A model generated the notes under the pieces. It did not search any database. It saw nothing but the letters and a program-made list of their open reading frames with translations, and had not been told where the DNA came from. A stretch of DNA of 57,791 nucleotides from Bacilli bacterium (GTDB lineage Bacteria; Bacillota_I; Bacilli_A; RFN20; CAG-288), in NCBI GenBank assembly GCA_900770925.1, contig CAAGLY010000012.1:1-57791 (forward strand). Direction: 5' to 3'. The first letter of the stretch is position 1. Each line of letters begins with the position of its first letter. Position numbers and translations under genes: made by a program. Below are positions 23,116 to 32,776 of the stretch, piece after piece.

Positions 23116-24870
23116 TTAATGGGAATCGAAGGCTTCCAGGTCATCGACGTTGATCAGTTCACACCTGACCATCGGCTCCTTCTTCGTTTCCTTCCTTAAG
23201 AAGCGGGTCCTCTTCTCTGCAATCCGTTTATCCCTGTCTTCAAGAGACTGTCTTGCCTGTGTGTTGCTCAGCCATGCCTGGACCTGAGTCGTGAAGTTAG
23301 CAGAGATCTGGTTCCTAAGAGGATTGAATTCCTTCCTGTAAAGGAATCCCTTCCTCTGGACATCCGGAGAAGAAACAATTTTACGTTTCTTCCTGCTGAT
23401 GGCAAGAGAGAGGATAATGATTCCGCCATCGGCCATCTTCTGGCGTTCCTCAATGGCGGCTTCCTTGACTTCGCCGACAGAATTGCCATCGACTAAGACA
23501 TCGCCTGTCTTTAAAAGGATATTCCGGTGAATCAGACGTCCCCTATCATCAAAGGCGAGAGCCCTTCCGTTATCAAAGACAAAGATGTTCTTATTATTCA
23601 GTCCGACATTCCTATTCAGGGCGACCTGCGCATTAGCGGTCAGCCTGCGGAATTCGCCTTTGACCGGCAGATAATAGTGCGGACGGAAGAGAGAAATCCT
23701 CCTCTTTAAGTCTTCCTGCTGAGCATGCCTAGAGGCTAGTTCCTTGCGGGAGAGAGCCAGGACATGGCAATCCGTACGGAAGATCGTATCAGAGGCATCC
23801 GTCGCGAGGACTTCGGTTCCCGGAACAGAAGGAGCTGCATTGATCCAGGTGTCTTTGGTATTGACCCGGATATTCTCTAAGCCGTTGTAGCAGATGTCTT
23901 TCGAGAGGTTGAAGAGCTCTTCTCCGCTTCCGGTGACTAGAATGACAACATCGGTATCCTGCCTAAGCGGAATCTGATCCGCTTCGACTCTCCTTGAATC
24001 CGGAATCCTGACGATTCCCTCTTTTGCCCTGTCATCGAAGAGGGAGACATCCGCTTTATTGGCGATGCAAATCTTCTTGCGATAACGGCGGGATAAGCTG
24101 ATGATTTCCTGAATGTTAAAGAAGTTCTGGGTGTAAAGGGAAATGAAGATTTTACCCGTAGCATCCTCGAAGACCGATTTGACCTTATCGGTAATCCGGT
24201 GACTCGGAGATGCATTTCCGGGCTTATCTGCGCTTTCCGATTCAGACCTTAACAGGAAGGTCGGTTTTTCTTCGCTGATGCGGGCAATGCGCGGAAGGTC
24301 GAAGGTATATCCCTTCCTTGCGGAATAATCAGAAATATAATCGGAAGTATAGACAATATTTCCAAGAGGGGTCTCTAAGGCAAAGCCAAAAGACTCGGCA
24401 ATACTATGGGTTGTCTCAAAGAAGCGGAATTTATGTCCGGAGATAACAACATCAGAGCTTGGCTCGATTGCCACAAAACGGGCAGACTTGATCTTTCTTG
24501 ATTTCTCACCGAGCTTATTCCTGATATAGGTTATCGTCGTCTGGCTAGTATAGATCGGAGCATTGACGACATTGAGAAGATAAGGGAGAGCTCCGTACTG
24601 GTCATCATGGGCATGAGTGATGATAATCGCCTTAACACGGTTCTGGATCTCCTTAAGATAGGTGAAATCCGGAATAATGAGATCAACGCCCGGAATCCTG
24701 TTATTCGGATACTTGATTCCGCATTCCACGACAAAGGCATCGTTATTGACTTCAATAACGTAGCAGTTCTTTCCGTTCTCATCCAAGCCGCCTAAAGCAA
24801 CGACTTTGATCGGATAATTGCCGATTTCCTTGTCAAATCTTACTTCGTCCTGTTTTCCTGTATTATTCAT
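23116..24870 (-). CDS. RNase J-family protein with altered metal ligands (J2-like)
   Basis: Metallo-beta-lactamase/beta-CASP fold, 584 aa, the full length of RNase J, with KVVALGGLDENGKNCYVIE at the start and the C-terminal dimerisation region. The canonical HxHxDH motif reads HAHDDQ (residues 86-91), so the last His is Gln. PVHGE reads PVKGE (His to Lys at 404). SGHA reads SRHA. LLSDSTN reads LLRSESE. Only H86, H88, H155 and D177 remain. I therefore infer weak or no nuclease activity and a structural role, like RNase J2 beside J1. An intact J1 would be expected elsewhere in the genome. The gene is monocistronic with its own terminator. Confidence 0.9.
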   Translation of the reverse strand: MNNTGKQDEVRFDKEIGNYPIKVVALGGLDENGKNCYVIEVNNDAFVVECGIKYPNNRIPGVDLIIPDFTYLKEIQNRVKAIIITHAHDDQYGALPYLLNVVNAPIYTSQTTITYIRNKLGEKSRKIKSARFVAIEPSSDVVISGHKFRFFETTHSIAESFGFALETPLGNIVYTSDYISDYSARKGYTFDLPRIARISEEKPTFLLRSESESADKPGNASPSHRITDKVKSVFEDATGKIFISLYTQNFFNIQEIISLSRRYRKKICIANKADVSLFDDRAKEGIVRIPDSRRVEADQIPLRQDTDVVILVTGSGEELFNLSKDICYNGLENIRVNTKDTWINAAPSVPGTEVLATDASDTIFRTDCHVLALSRKELASRHAQQEDLKRRISLFRPHYYLPVKGEFRRLTANAQVALNRNVGLNNKNIFVFDNGRALAFDDRGRLIHRNILLKTGDVLVDGNSVGEVKEAAIEERQKMADGGIIILSLAISRKKRKIVSSPDVQRKGFLYRKEFNPLRNQISANFTTQVQAWLSNTQARQSLEDRDKRIAEKRTRFLRKETKKEPMVRCELINVDDLEAFDSH

Positions 24871-25009
24871 CTTAAAGAGTCCTTTATATCCGCTAGCAAA
24901 AAATCAAAAATCGAATCGATTAACTGCCAGTTTTACATTACCTTAAATCTGTCAGGAATTATCTTAACGGATTTCCTTTTCTGTTTCAATATTTAAGCGA
25001 TACCAAAAA

Positions 25010-25792
25010 TTAAAGATCAATGTCCCTGACAACCGGGCAATGATCGGAGCCATAGACATCCGTAAGGATGTCGCTAGAGCGGACAAGCGGGAAAATATCC
25101 TTAGTCACTAGCCTATAATCGATTCTCCAGCCCGCGTTCTTTTCCCGTGCATGGAAACGATAAGAAAAATAAGAATACTTTTCTTCTTCCGGATGGAGTT
25201 CACGGAAGGTATCGACAAAGCCTAAATCAAGGAGCTTACCAAAGGCGGCGCGTTCCTCATCGGTGAAGCCGGAGGAATTATGATTGGTTTCCGGATGCTT
25301 CAGATCGATTTCGTTGTGGGCGACATTCAGGTCGCCGGTCACAATGACCGGCTTCTTTTTCCTTAGCCCAGATAAATATTCCCGTAAGTCATCTTCAAAG
25401 ACCATGCGGTAAGGAAGACGCTTAGGTTTGTCCTTAGGAGTCGGGTTCTCGCCGGAATTCGGAACATACCTTTCCACAAAATAGAATTTATCGAATTCAA
25501 GGGCGATGACTCTTCCCTCATCATCGTATTTTCCGTCTTCTAATCCGTAGTGGACAGAAAGAGGAAGCCGTTTTGTTAAAACGGCTGTTCCGGCATATCC
25601 TTTCTTGACTTTGGATACTGTCCAATAAGGAGTGTATCCTTTCCTACTGAATGGAAAATCCTTATGTTCCTTCTCGGTTAATTTAAGTTCTTCAATGCCG
25701 AGGATATCCGGATGGACATCCTGCCACTGGGACAATAGGCCTTTGCCGAGATAAGCCTTAATCGAGTTGACATTAAAAGACCTGAGTCTCAT
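25010..25792 (-). CDS. exoA: Exodeoxyribonuclease III / AP endonuclease
   Basis: Base-excision repair enzyme of the EEP phosphatase-like fold, 260 aa. Catalytic residues can be followed: Asn in SFNVNSIKAY, Glu in the GIEELKLT segment (usually QETK), Tyr in RYVPNSG, Asp and Asn in TGDLNVAHNEIDL, Trp in GWRIDY, and the DHCPV ending (YGSDHCPVV). AAGGAG lies upstream of ATG 25792, inside the end of aguB. It is the third gene of the aguA-aguB-exoA run, with gaps of 1 and 2 bp. Pairing of a DNA repair gene with polyamine synthesis is unexplained. Confidence 0.94.
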   Translation of the reverse strand: MRLRSFNVNSIKAYLGKGLLSQWQDVHPDILGIEELKLTEKEHKDFPFSRKGYTPYWTVSKVKKGYAGTAVLTKRLPLSVHYGLEDGKYDDEGRVIALEFDKFYFVERYVPNSGENPTPKDKPKRLPYRMVFEDDLREYLSGLRKKKPVIVTGDLNVAHNEIDLKHPETNHNSSGFTDEERAAFGKLLDLGFVDTFRELHPEEEKYSYFSYRFHAREKNAGWRIDYRLVTKDIFPLVRSSDILTDVYGSDHCPVVRDIDL

Positions 25793-25794
25793 TT

Positions 25795-26664
25795 CTATTT
25801 CTCCTTGGAGGCATCCCTTTTAAGGATATCTTTGTACCTCTCGGGACGGCGGTCGCGGAAGATTCCCCAGTCCCGGCGTTTGATATCAATCGCCTCAAGG
25901 TCAAACTCATGGACAAGGATGCCTTCTTCCTTACGGTCGTATTTTTCAACGATTTCACCGGTCTCATCCGTAATGAAGGAGGAACCATAGAAGGTCATCG
26001 ATGAATTGACATCCTCTTCAGTTCCTACCCGGTTAGACGCAAGGACCGGCCTGATATTCAAGGCAGACTGTCCGATCCTGGCGTTGCGCCAATGATCCCG
26101 GCTGTCTTTCGGAAGGACAGGCTCTGTGCCTATTGCCGTAGGAAAGCAGAGATACTGAGCTCCTTTTAAGGCAAGCTCTCTGCCTGTCTCTAAGAACCAC
26201 TGGTCCCAGCAGATTCCGATACCGATTCTGCCTGCCTTTGTCTCAAATACCTTAAATCCAGTGTCTCCGGGAGAGAAATAGAACTTTTCTTCATAGCACT
26301 GTCCGGTAGGAATATGGGTCTTCCGGTATAAGCCTTTCCGGCTTCCGTCTTTATCGATGACGCAGATAGAATTGAAATAGCAGTTTCCTTCCTTTTCAAA
26401 GAAGGAGATAGGAAGAACAATCTCCTGTTCCTTAGCAAGCTTGCTGAAATAATCCAAGGTCTTTGAATGTCCGTATTCCTCCGCAAAGGAGAAGCGGTCA
26501 TAGTCCTCAATCTGACAGAAGTAGTTCCGTTCAAAGAGTTCCTGAAGAAGAAGCCTATCGGCTCCTTTCTTCTTTGCCTCAATGACAAACTCGGTTGCTT
26601 TTTTGATGTTTTTCCCGTAGTCCTTAGAGCAGGACCTCTGGCTAGCAGCTAATGTGACTTTCAT
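25795..26664 (-). CDS. aguB: N-carbamoylputrescine amidase
   Basis: Nitrilase-superfamily amidohydrolase converting N-carbamoylputrescine to putrescine, CO2 and ammonia. The 289-aa protein shows the Glu-Lys-Cys triad: Glu in LLQELFE, Lys in LYRKTHIP and Cys in GICWDQW. The sequence QCYEEKFYFSPGDTGF and the FPTAIGTEP segment are specific to this subfamily. It lies 1 bp from aguA, the enzyme that makes its substrate. GGAGG precedes the ATG. Confidence in substrate comes from both sequence and pairing. Confidence 0.95.
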   Translation of the reverse strand: MKVTLAASQRSCSKDYGKNIKKATEFVIEAKKKGADRLLLQELFERNYFCQIEDYDRFSFAEEYGHSKTLDYFSKLAKEQEIVLPISFFEKEGNCYFNSICVIDKDGSRKGLYRKTHIPTGQCYEEKFYFSPGDTGFKVFETKAGRIGIGICWDQWFLETGRELALKGAQYLCFPTAIGTEPVLPKDSRDHWRNARIGQSALNIRPVLASNRVGTEEDVNSSMTFYGSSFITDETGEIVEKYDRKEEGILVHEFDLEAIDIKRRDWGIFRDRRPERYKDILKRDASKEK

Positions 26665-26665
26665 C

Positions 26666-27802
26666 TTAGTCTTTGTCCTCCGCGAAGATCGGATAATTCA
26701 CTCCATAAGGAATCTGCTTGGTGATACAGTGGATATTTCCGCCGCCTAACAGGATTTCCTTGGAATAAATCGGAATAATCTTCTTTGCTCCCTTGTAGAA
26801 GTCTTCTAATGTCTTAATCGCCGTTTCATCCCTCTCATCATGGAACTGAGGAAGGAGAATATAGTTCTCACCCCTATAGAAGTTGACATAGCTTCCTGCT
26901 AATCTTCTTCCTTCCAGTCTATGGATTGAGCAGTCATCGGTAAGCAGGCCTTTAGCCTCTTCCTTTGTCCTATACCTAGGCTTAGGAAGCCTAAGCTTAA
27001 TTATCTGATAAGGATTACCGTCTGCATCCGTTTCTTTCTCTAATACTTCCCTGTCTTTTCGGCAGCGCTCATGCCTTGGATCATCTATTTCCTCACACCA
27101 GGCAAGAGCAATCGTGTTAGGAGAGAGGAAACAGGCCCTATTATCGACATGTCCGTTTGTCTCATCCTCATAAACGCCATAAGGAAGCCAGAGAACCTTC
27201 TTCCTATTCAGGGACTTCTTCAGTCTCTGTTCGATTTCCTCTTTCGAAAGATCCGAATTTCTTCCTTTTGATAACAGGCATTCTTCTGTAGTAAGGAGCG
27301 TTCCTTTTCCATCCGTATGGATGCTTCCTCCTTCAAGGATGAAGTCTTTTTCCGGATGACGCTGCCTCCTTAGATCAAGGAGGACTCTCTTTCCGGCATC
27401 ATTGTCCTTATCCCAAGGAGAGTAGAGGCCATCTACCTTTCCTCCCCAGGAATTAAATCCGAAGTCGATTCCGACTAGGCGGTCTTCTCCGTTCTTTTCA
27501 AAAACCGGCCTGATATCTCTCGCCCAGCTATCATCATAGGGAGTACGGAGAATAAAGACATTATCCCTCTCGAACTTGGCAACAACCTGATAACTGATGC
27601 TCGGATCAGCAACAACGATGACCCGTTCATAGTCCTTGATTGCTTTAACGACCTGTAAAAACTCCTCCCTTGCCGGAGAAGCATTCTCCCGCCAGGTATC
27701 CTTCCGGTAAGGGAGCCTGATAATGGTTCCGTAATGTCTGTCTCCCTCGAAAGGAAAGACGAATCCGTTCAGGTCTTTGATTTCTTCGTTTATTGAATTC
27801 AT
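26666..27802 (-). CDS. aguA: Agmatine deiminase
   Basis: Guanidino-group-modifying enzyme that converts agmatine to N-carbamoylputrescine and ammonia. The 378-aa length fits, and motifs follow the family: DDSWARDIRPVF, FNSWGGKVDGLY, EGGSIHTDGKGT, YGVYEDETNGHVDN and the catalytic cysteine in GGGNIHCITKQ. First gene of a three-gene run with aguB and exoA. No ornithine/putrescine antiporter or carbamate kinase is adjacent, so the pathway here points to putrescine synthesis rather than energy-yielding agmatine fermentation (inferred). Confidence 0.96.
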   Translation of the reverse strand: MNSINEEIKDLNGFVFPFEGDRHYGTIIRLPYRKDTWRENASPAREEFLQVVKAIKDYERVIVVADPSISYQVVAKFERDNVFILRTPYDDSWARDIRPVFEKNGEDRLVGIDFGFNSWGGKVDGLYSPWDKDNDAGKRVLLDLRRQRHPEKDFILEGGSIHTDGKGTLLTTEECLLSKGRNSDLSKEEIEQRLKKSLNRKKVLWLPYGVYEDETNGHVDNRACFLSPNTIALAWCEEIDDPRHERCRKDREVLEKETDADGNPYQIIKLRLPKPRYRTKEEAKGLLTDDCSIHRLEGRRLAGSYVNFYRGENYILLPQFHDERDETAIKTLEDFYKGAKKIIPIYSKEILLGGGNIHCITKQIPYGVNYPIFAEDKD

Positions 27803-27840
27803 ATTCTTATTCTCTCTTCCTGTTAGCGATTAGCCAAGAT

Positions 27841-27846
27841 ATTATA
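27841..27846 (-). promoter_or_regulatory. -10 box of the aguAB-exoA operon
   Basis: TATAAT on the minus strand 39 bp before the aguA ATG. The same AT tract also reads TATAAT on the plus strand. The rest of 27847-28069 carries only a weak TCAGT/ACTGA hairpin and a TATACT (27988-27993) that may serve the lipoprotein gene at 28070. Confidence 0.45.
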
Positions 27847-28069
27847 ATTTTTTTCGCTTGAGTTTGCCTCAGTTTTACTGAAAAAACGGACGGATAAAAG
27901 GCACTATTGTCGAGTAATAAGGCTAATTGTCATAAAGGAATTACCATTAAAGCCTGTTTAAGTATGGGAAAGACCTTGCCAAAGGGGTATACTAAAGGCT
28001 GAAGAGTAGTATTTACCTTCACTTGGCTCTAATGAAAGGAAAAATGGAATTGCCAAGATTCCGAGACAG

Positions 28070-30715
28070 ATGATGCGAAAGAAATTTAGGGCTCTTTCTC
28101 TTCTCTCCCTTTTAGTCGTCGCTGGTTGTAACAAGCCATCCGAGCCTTCTAATCCCTCTACCCAAGGTACCGTTTCCGAAACAGCAAAGCCGACCGACAA
28201 GCCAACAGAAAAGCCTACTGATAAACATACCGTTGGACCTAGTGCAACAGTCAGTAAAACCCAGGAGACCATTGTTGTCAGCGGACTCGAGTACGCAACA
28301 GAAGGAGAGAATGTCACTCTTACCGCTACTGTCGAAGGAGTAACCTGGACAAGTTCTGATACTACAGTCGCTACCATTGAAAACGGTGTTGTCACTGCTG
28401 TTAAGGCTGGCAGGACTACCATTACCGCTCATAAAGACGGCTATAAAGACGGAACATTTACTATCAATGTTCTTGACCCGGTTTCGATTGTCGGAAAAAC
28501 AACTAATCCGACTTCCACCGACATCCACTATAAAACCAAAGGTGTTGTCCTCGCCAAAGGCAAAAACGGATTCATCCTTGCCGATAAATCCGGCAGGGAA
28601 AACTCTGTCTATGCCTATGGCCCTGCAAACGCAAAGAAAGTTAAGACAGGTGATGTTGTTTATGCAGAAGGAACTATCGAAAACGGAGATTTCGGATACG
28701 AGTACAAGACGTCTAAGGTTCAAGTCCTTTCCGCAGAATACACAAAGCCAGTTATTGAAAACAAGCCTGTCATCATCACTCCTGATATCCTAGACGGATA
28801 TGACGGAAAAGGTATCATTTATGGTATTGTCAAAGACGGAACAATCAGTGAATCAACCAGCGGAGATAAGAAGTTCACAAATGTTGATTTCCCTGAGGGC
28901 GTTGGCAAAACCAATAAGTTCAGCTTCGACATCGCCTATTCCTACGAGCAGGGAGTATATGATGTCTATGGCTATCTCTGTGCAAAGACAAAGACCGGAG
29001 ATCGTCGCAACTTCATTGCTGAAGATAACGGATTAAAAACCCCTTCTAAAGGAGAACCGACCAAGATTACCGTTGAGACTCCTAATGGTGAAACAAATAT
29101 TGGAAAAGGAGAAACAAGGCAGCTTTCTGCTTCTGTCGAACCTTATTATGCAACCAAAGAAGTCACTTGGACAGTTACCGGAAGCGACAAAGCAACAATC
29201 GATGAAAACGGATTGCTGACTATTGCCGAAGATGCTACTGCAGCTACCCTCACCATCACGGCTAAGACAAAGTTTACCGGCGGGACCAAGACCGGAACCC
29301 TGACACTTGCCCTCGTTGATAAGACTATCACCATCAAGGCACAGGATTTAGTCACTGTCGGCGAGACCATCAACTTATCTGCCACACTCTCTGGAGAAGA
29401 GACTCCTGCTATCACCTATTCTGTCGATAACACCGAATTAGCTCAGATTGTCGATGGCAACAAACTCAAAGGCCTTAAAGCCGGTGAAGTCAAACTTATT
29501 GCCCACCAGAGCGGATACTCGGATAGCACCGTTTCTATTGATGTCTTAGACACCATAACTACGGCTAAAACTAAAGCAAACGGAACCGAAGTCACTCTTA
29601 AAGGCATTGTCAAAGCATCTGATAACAATGGATATATCCTTGCTGATGCTACAGATTATGTCTATGTTTACGGCAATTATGGATTAAATAATGTCAAAAC
29701 GGGAGACAGGATCAAACTGGTAGGAACAGTCGTGTTTGACTCCACAAAGAAATACACCTTTGAATTGAAGCCAAAGACTACTACTAAGCTGGACGAGACT
29801 GAATATCAGGCCATCAATTCCACGTTTACTGCAACCGAAATGGACAAAGCCGGAGTTGGCTCTTTAACCATTAATGAAGGTGCTAAATTTGTCACAATCA
29901 AATCCGTATCTGCCGTTGACAACAGCTTAGATATTGGTGAAAAATCCGTCAAGGTTGTCGGAACGACTATTGAAAACGGCTTCTTCGATGTTACTGGTTT
30001 CATCTATCTCAACAACGAAGTTTACTATAGGTATGTAACCGAAACCAAAGCTGCAGTTCGTCCTGCTGCCACTGCCTTATCCTTCAAGCTTGGCACGAAA
30101 ACAAATATCAATCTTGGCTCAACTCTAACTCTTGAAGTCGAACAGACTCCTTATGGCGCAAAGGATGAACTGAATTGGGCTGTTTCCGAAAACGCACATG
30201 CTACAGTTAGCGAAGGAGTCGTTGCACTGACCAGTGAAGCTGCCATCGGTGACAAATTCACCGTCACTGCAACCTCAAAGACAAATGCTGAAGTCAAGGC
30301 ATCTATCGAATTGACAGTTATTGCAGCTGCAACCGAAAAAGCCATTGAGTTTTCTGTCGCTGATTTTGACCAAGTGAGCGAACGTGGGGCCTATACACAA
30401 ACCAAAAACGGAGTTACTTTCAATGTTACTGACGGATTGCTTACAACCGAAAGGCGCGTATACAAGAATGCAACCTTAACCATTAGCATGCCAACAAATA
30501 AAATAACTAAGATTGTCTTCACCTGCACAAAAGCAGGAAACAAAGAGTTCGGCCCTGGTTCAAGGACACTTGCCGCTTCGCAATTGGGTAGCTATACTGC
30601 CGGAACCGACGTTACTGGCACATGGGAATTCAAGGAGGGTACTTCTTCTATTACATTCATTGCTTCTAACAAGCAAGTCCGAATTGCTAGCAGGTCCATT
30701 ACTTACTTAGCTTAG
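28070..30715 (+). CDS. Large surface lipoprotein with Ig-like (Big_2) and OB-fold-like modules
   Basis: An 881-aa protein with lipobox VVAGC (signal 1-21), then a Ser/Thr/Pro linker that includes short KPTDKPTEKPTDK repeats. Modules by eye: Big_2 1 (about 75-135), an OB-like barrel (145-230), Big_2 2 (330-415), Big_2 3 (420-490), a second OB-like barrel (495-590), Big_2 4 (670-755) and a C-terminal beta-sandwich (760-881) with aromatic, adhesin- or carbohydrate-module-like features. WTSSDTTVATIENGVVTAVKAG is a textbook Big_2 signature. The Big_2/OB unit appears twice, which implies internal duplication. It is likely a cell-surface adhesin or substrate-binding protein. No sortase or S-layer anchor is visible, so the lipid holds it. 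The start site has only a weak ribosome-binding site. Confidence 0.85.
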   Translation: MMRKKFRALSLLSLLVVAGCNKPSEPSNPSTQGTVSETAKPTDKPTEKPTDKHTVGPSATVSKTQETIVVSGLEYATEGENVTLTATVEGVTWTSSDTTVATIENGVVTAVKAGRTTITAHKDGYKDGTFTINVLDPVSIVGKTTNPTSTDIHYKTKGVVLAKGKNGFILADKSGRENSVYAYGPANAKKVKTGDVVYAEGTIENGDFGYEYKTSKVQVLSAEYTKPVIENKPVIITPDILDGYDGKGIIYGIVKDGTISESTSGDKKFTNVDFPEGVGKTNKFSFDIAYSYEQGVYDVYGYLCAKTKTGDRRNFIAEDNGLKTPSKGEPTKITVETPNGETNIGKGETRQLSASVEPYYATKEVTWTVTGSDKATIDENGLLTIAEDATAATLTITAKTKFTGGTKTGTLTLALVDKTITIKAQDLVTVGETINLSATLSGEETPAITYSVDNTELAQIVDGNKLKGLKAGEVKLIAHQSGYSDSTVSIDVLDTITTAKTKANGTEVTLKGIVKASDNNGYILADATDYVYVYGNYGLNNVKTGDRIKLVGTVVFDSTKKYTFELKPKTTTKLDETEYQAINSTFTATEMDKAGVGSLTINEGAKFVTIKSVSAVDNSLDIGEKSVKVVGTTIENGFFDVTGFIYLNNEVYYRYVTETKAAVRPAATALSFKLGTKTNINLGSTLTLEVEQTPYGAKDELNWAVSENAHATVSEGVVALTSEAAIGDKFTVTATSKTNAEVKASIELTVIAAATEKAIEFSVADFDQVSERGAYTQTKNGVTFNVTDGLLTTERRVYKNATLTISMPTNKITKIVFTCTKAGNKEFGPGSRTLAASQLGSYTAGTDVTGTWEFKEGTSSITFIASNKQVRIASRSITYLA

Positions 30716-30751
30716 TTGACTACAATCCGTAAAGCTTACCAATAAGTAATC

Positions 30752-30802
30752 AAAAGACCACCATGGGGCCGATTAAAGGTCCAATCATGGTGGTCTTTTA
30801 TT
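30752..30802. terminator. Long-stem terminator after the surface lipoprotein
   Basis: A 14-bp perfect inverted repeat AAAAGACCACCATG/CATGGTGGTCTTTT (30752-30765 with 30786-30799) with a 20-nt loop. T-runs flank it in both directions. Confidence 0.85.
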
Positions 30803-30866
30803 TGGTTTATCACTCACTGATATGAGCGACAAGTGACCGTTTCTGATGTCCTTCCCAGGCTAGCTA

Positions 30867-32666
30867 TCAGAACTCTCTTACTTCACCTTTTGTGATTCCG
30901 TTCTCTTTAAAGGAATCGATGGCAAAGTAGTACTTATACGTTTCCTTGTTGAGGAAGTTGATCTTGTATTCGTTCTGCCCATAGAGAAGGATGCTGTTAT
31001 AAAGCTTATCTTTAGCGATGCCTATCCGGATGCAGTATCCGATAGCATCCTCCTTCTTTTTCCAGGATATCTTGCCTTTCGTGGCAGATAAGCGTGTTCC
31101 TATTGCATCGGTAACAATCGAGGGCTTCTCTCCGTCTCCTAATCCAAAGACACGGATTCCGGACAGAGAAAAGTTCTGATCGTAAGGAGCATGACGGAAG
31201 AGGACACGGATATATCTTGCCTTAACGGATAAAGTAAGCAGATGGTGAGGAAGGATTGTATCCTATGCCTTATCATAGATAGTCCATGTCTTACCATCTA
31301 AGCTGTATTCAGCCTGATACTGGTAGTGGACTAGTTCCTCTTCAATGTATCTCTGCTGGCTGATCGTACCTCCGTACTCTTTGACCGAAGCATGTTTCTT
31401 CCTGACTAGCACATCCGCAAAGTTAACCTGAACAGCTTCCACGTTCTCTTCTTTTCCTAAGTCAACCTCAAGCCATTCTCCGTCTTTTCCGCTTTGTGCA
31501 GACCAAGAGCTCTTCCTGCTTTCATCAAAGGCATTTTCAGGCTGGTAGCCTTCACGGAAAGAAGAGGCGGCTGCTTTTTTCTCATAGGAGAGTAACCTCC
31601 ACTTCGGTTCAATGCTTAACGGATCAAACTTACCATCCGGAATATCTTTCGGATAATCGGCAAAATACTGATTGCAGAATAATAGACCATCCTGGTCTAT
31701 TCCCGCCGGCCATAATCCTAAACGGCGTTTGAAATTATGGTTGACACCGACAGAGATAGAAGAGGCATGCCAGAGCTTTCCGTACTTATCAAAGAAGGTA
31801 GATCCATGCCCGGCTCCCTGCGTATAGCCAGAAGGAACAACAGAATACGGATATGCTTCTGCCAGGTGAAAGGACCTAGAGGTTTATCCGAGACAAGCAC
31901 AGCATCCCTATAAGTCGGAAATTCGGTTCCCGGGGTCGCATACTGGAAATAGTATGTCCCGTTGATTTTGTGAAGGAAAGCACCTTCGATATAGGCACCG
32001 GTTCCGATAAAGAAGCTGATGTATCTCTGCCCGAGAGTCGGATGTTCAGGAGCATAGATGGTCTTATCATCGATTCCGTGGTCATCCTTGTTTCCATAGA
32101 TAAGCGGGACTTTCTTTCCCATTGGCTTCCTTGTCCTGATGTCCCTTTCGACTCCATAGATTGGGTTCTTAGAGGAGCATCCCCAATAGAGATAGGCGCG
32201 GTTATCCTCAAAGTAGATATGCGGATCCCAGAACGGGAAGGGGCAGAAACATATTCGAATCCTTTTAAGGGATCCTGTGAGCGTAAGATTCTGCTTTTCT
32301 TGAAGTAAGAGGAGGCACAGAAGTATAGCCATCCGTCATGTTTGCTTACATCCGGTGCATAGCCGTGGATTTCTAGCTTCCGGTTTTCGTGGAAGTTCCA
32401 GCTGAAGAGATCATCCGAATAATAGAATCCACCGCACTGGGAAGTAAAAAGATAATAGGTTCCTTTAACAGAATCCTTGTCGGATCAGCAGCATCCTTAG
32501 AGGCGTATTTGCCAAAAAGCGGATGCTGATATTTATAAGCAATGTCTAACGGATTGCAGTAAATCTTTCCCCTGTTCTTTTCCTCGTTCTGATATTTATT
32601 TATTTTACTATTAGGGTATTGCTCTATTCTTTCGATATCTACGCTTTTCTTGTAAATCCAGTACAT
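30867..32666 (-). pseudogene. Decayed GH43-like glycoside hydrolase with C-terminal F5/8-type and Fn3-like modules
   Basis: Homology runs through several frames on the minus strand. An N-terminal part (NPLDIAYKYQHPLFG to DAADPT) resembles family 43 openings. After a frameshift near 32465 comes YYLFTSQCGGFYYSDD and HGYAPDVSKHDGWLY. After another near 32244 comes FWDPHIYFEDNRAYLYWG, YAPEHPTLGQRYISFF and GTYYFQYATPGTE. A third near 31853 leads to SGYTQGAGHGSTFFDKYG. The C-terminus has a discoidin-like region broken by an in-frame TAG at 31263-31265 (DKA-stop-DTILPHH), then an Fn3-like end stopping at 30867. At least three frameshifts and one nonsense codon make it a pseudogene. It probably once attacked a plant or host polysaccharide. 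Confidence 0.85.
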
Positions 32667-32776
32667 AATTAATTACGAAGGATAGATAAATAAGGGATAA
32701 GCACTTTAAGTTATCCTATATACTTCTCATAAAGGGATGTCTTAGAATATATCCGCCTAAGAAGAAGACTTTAAAC

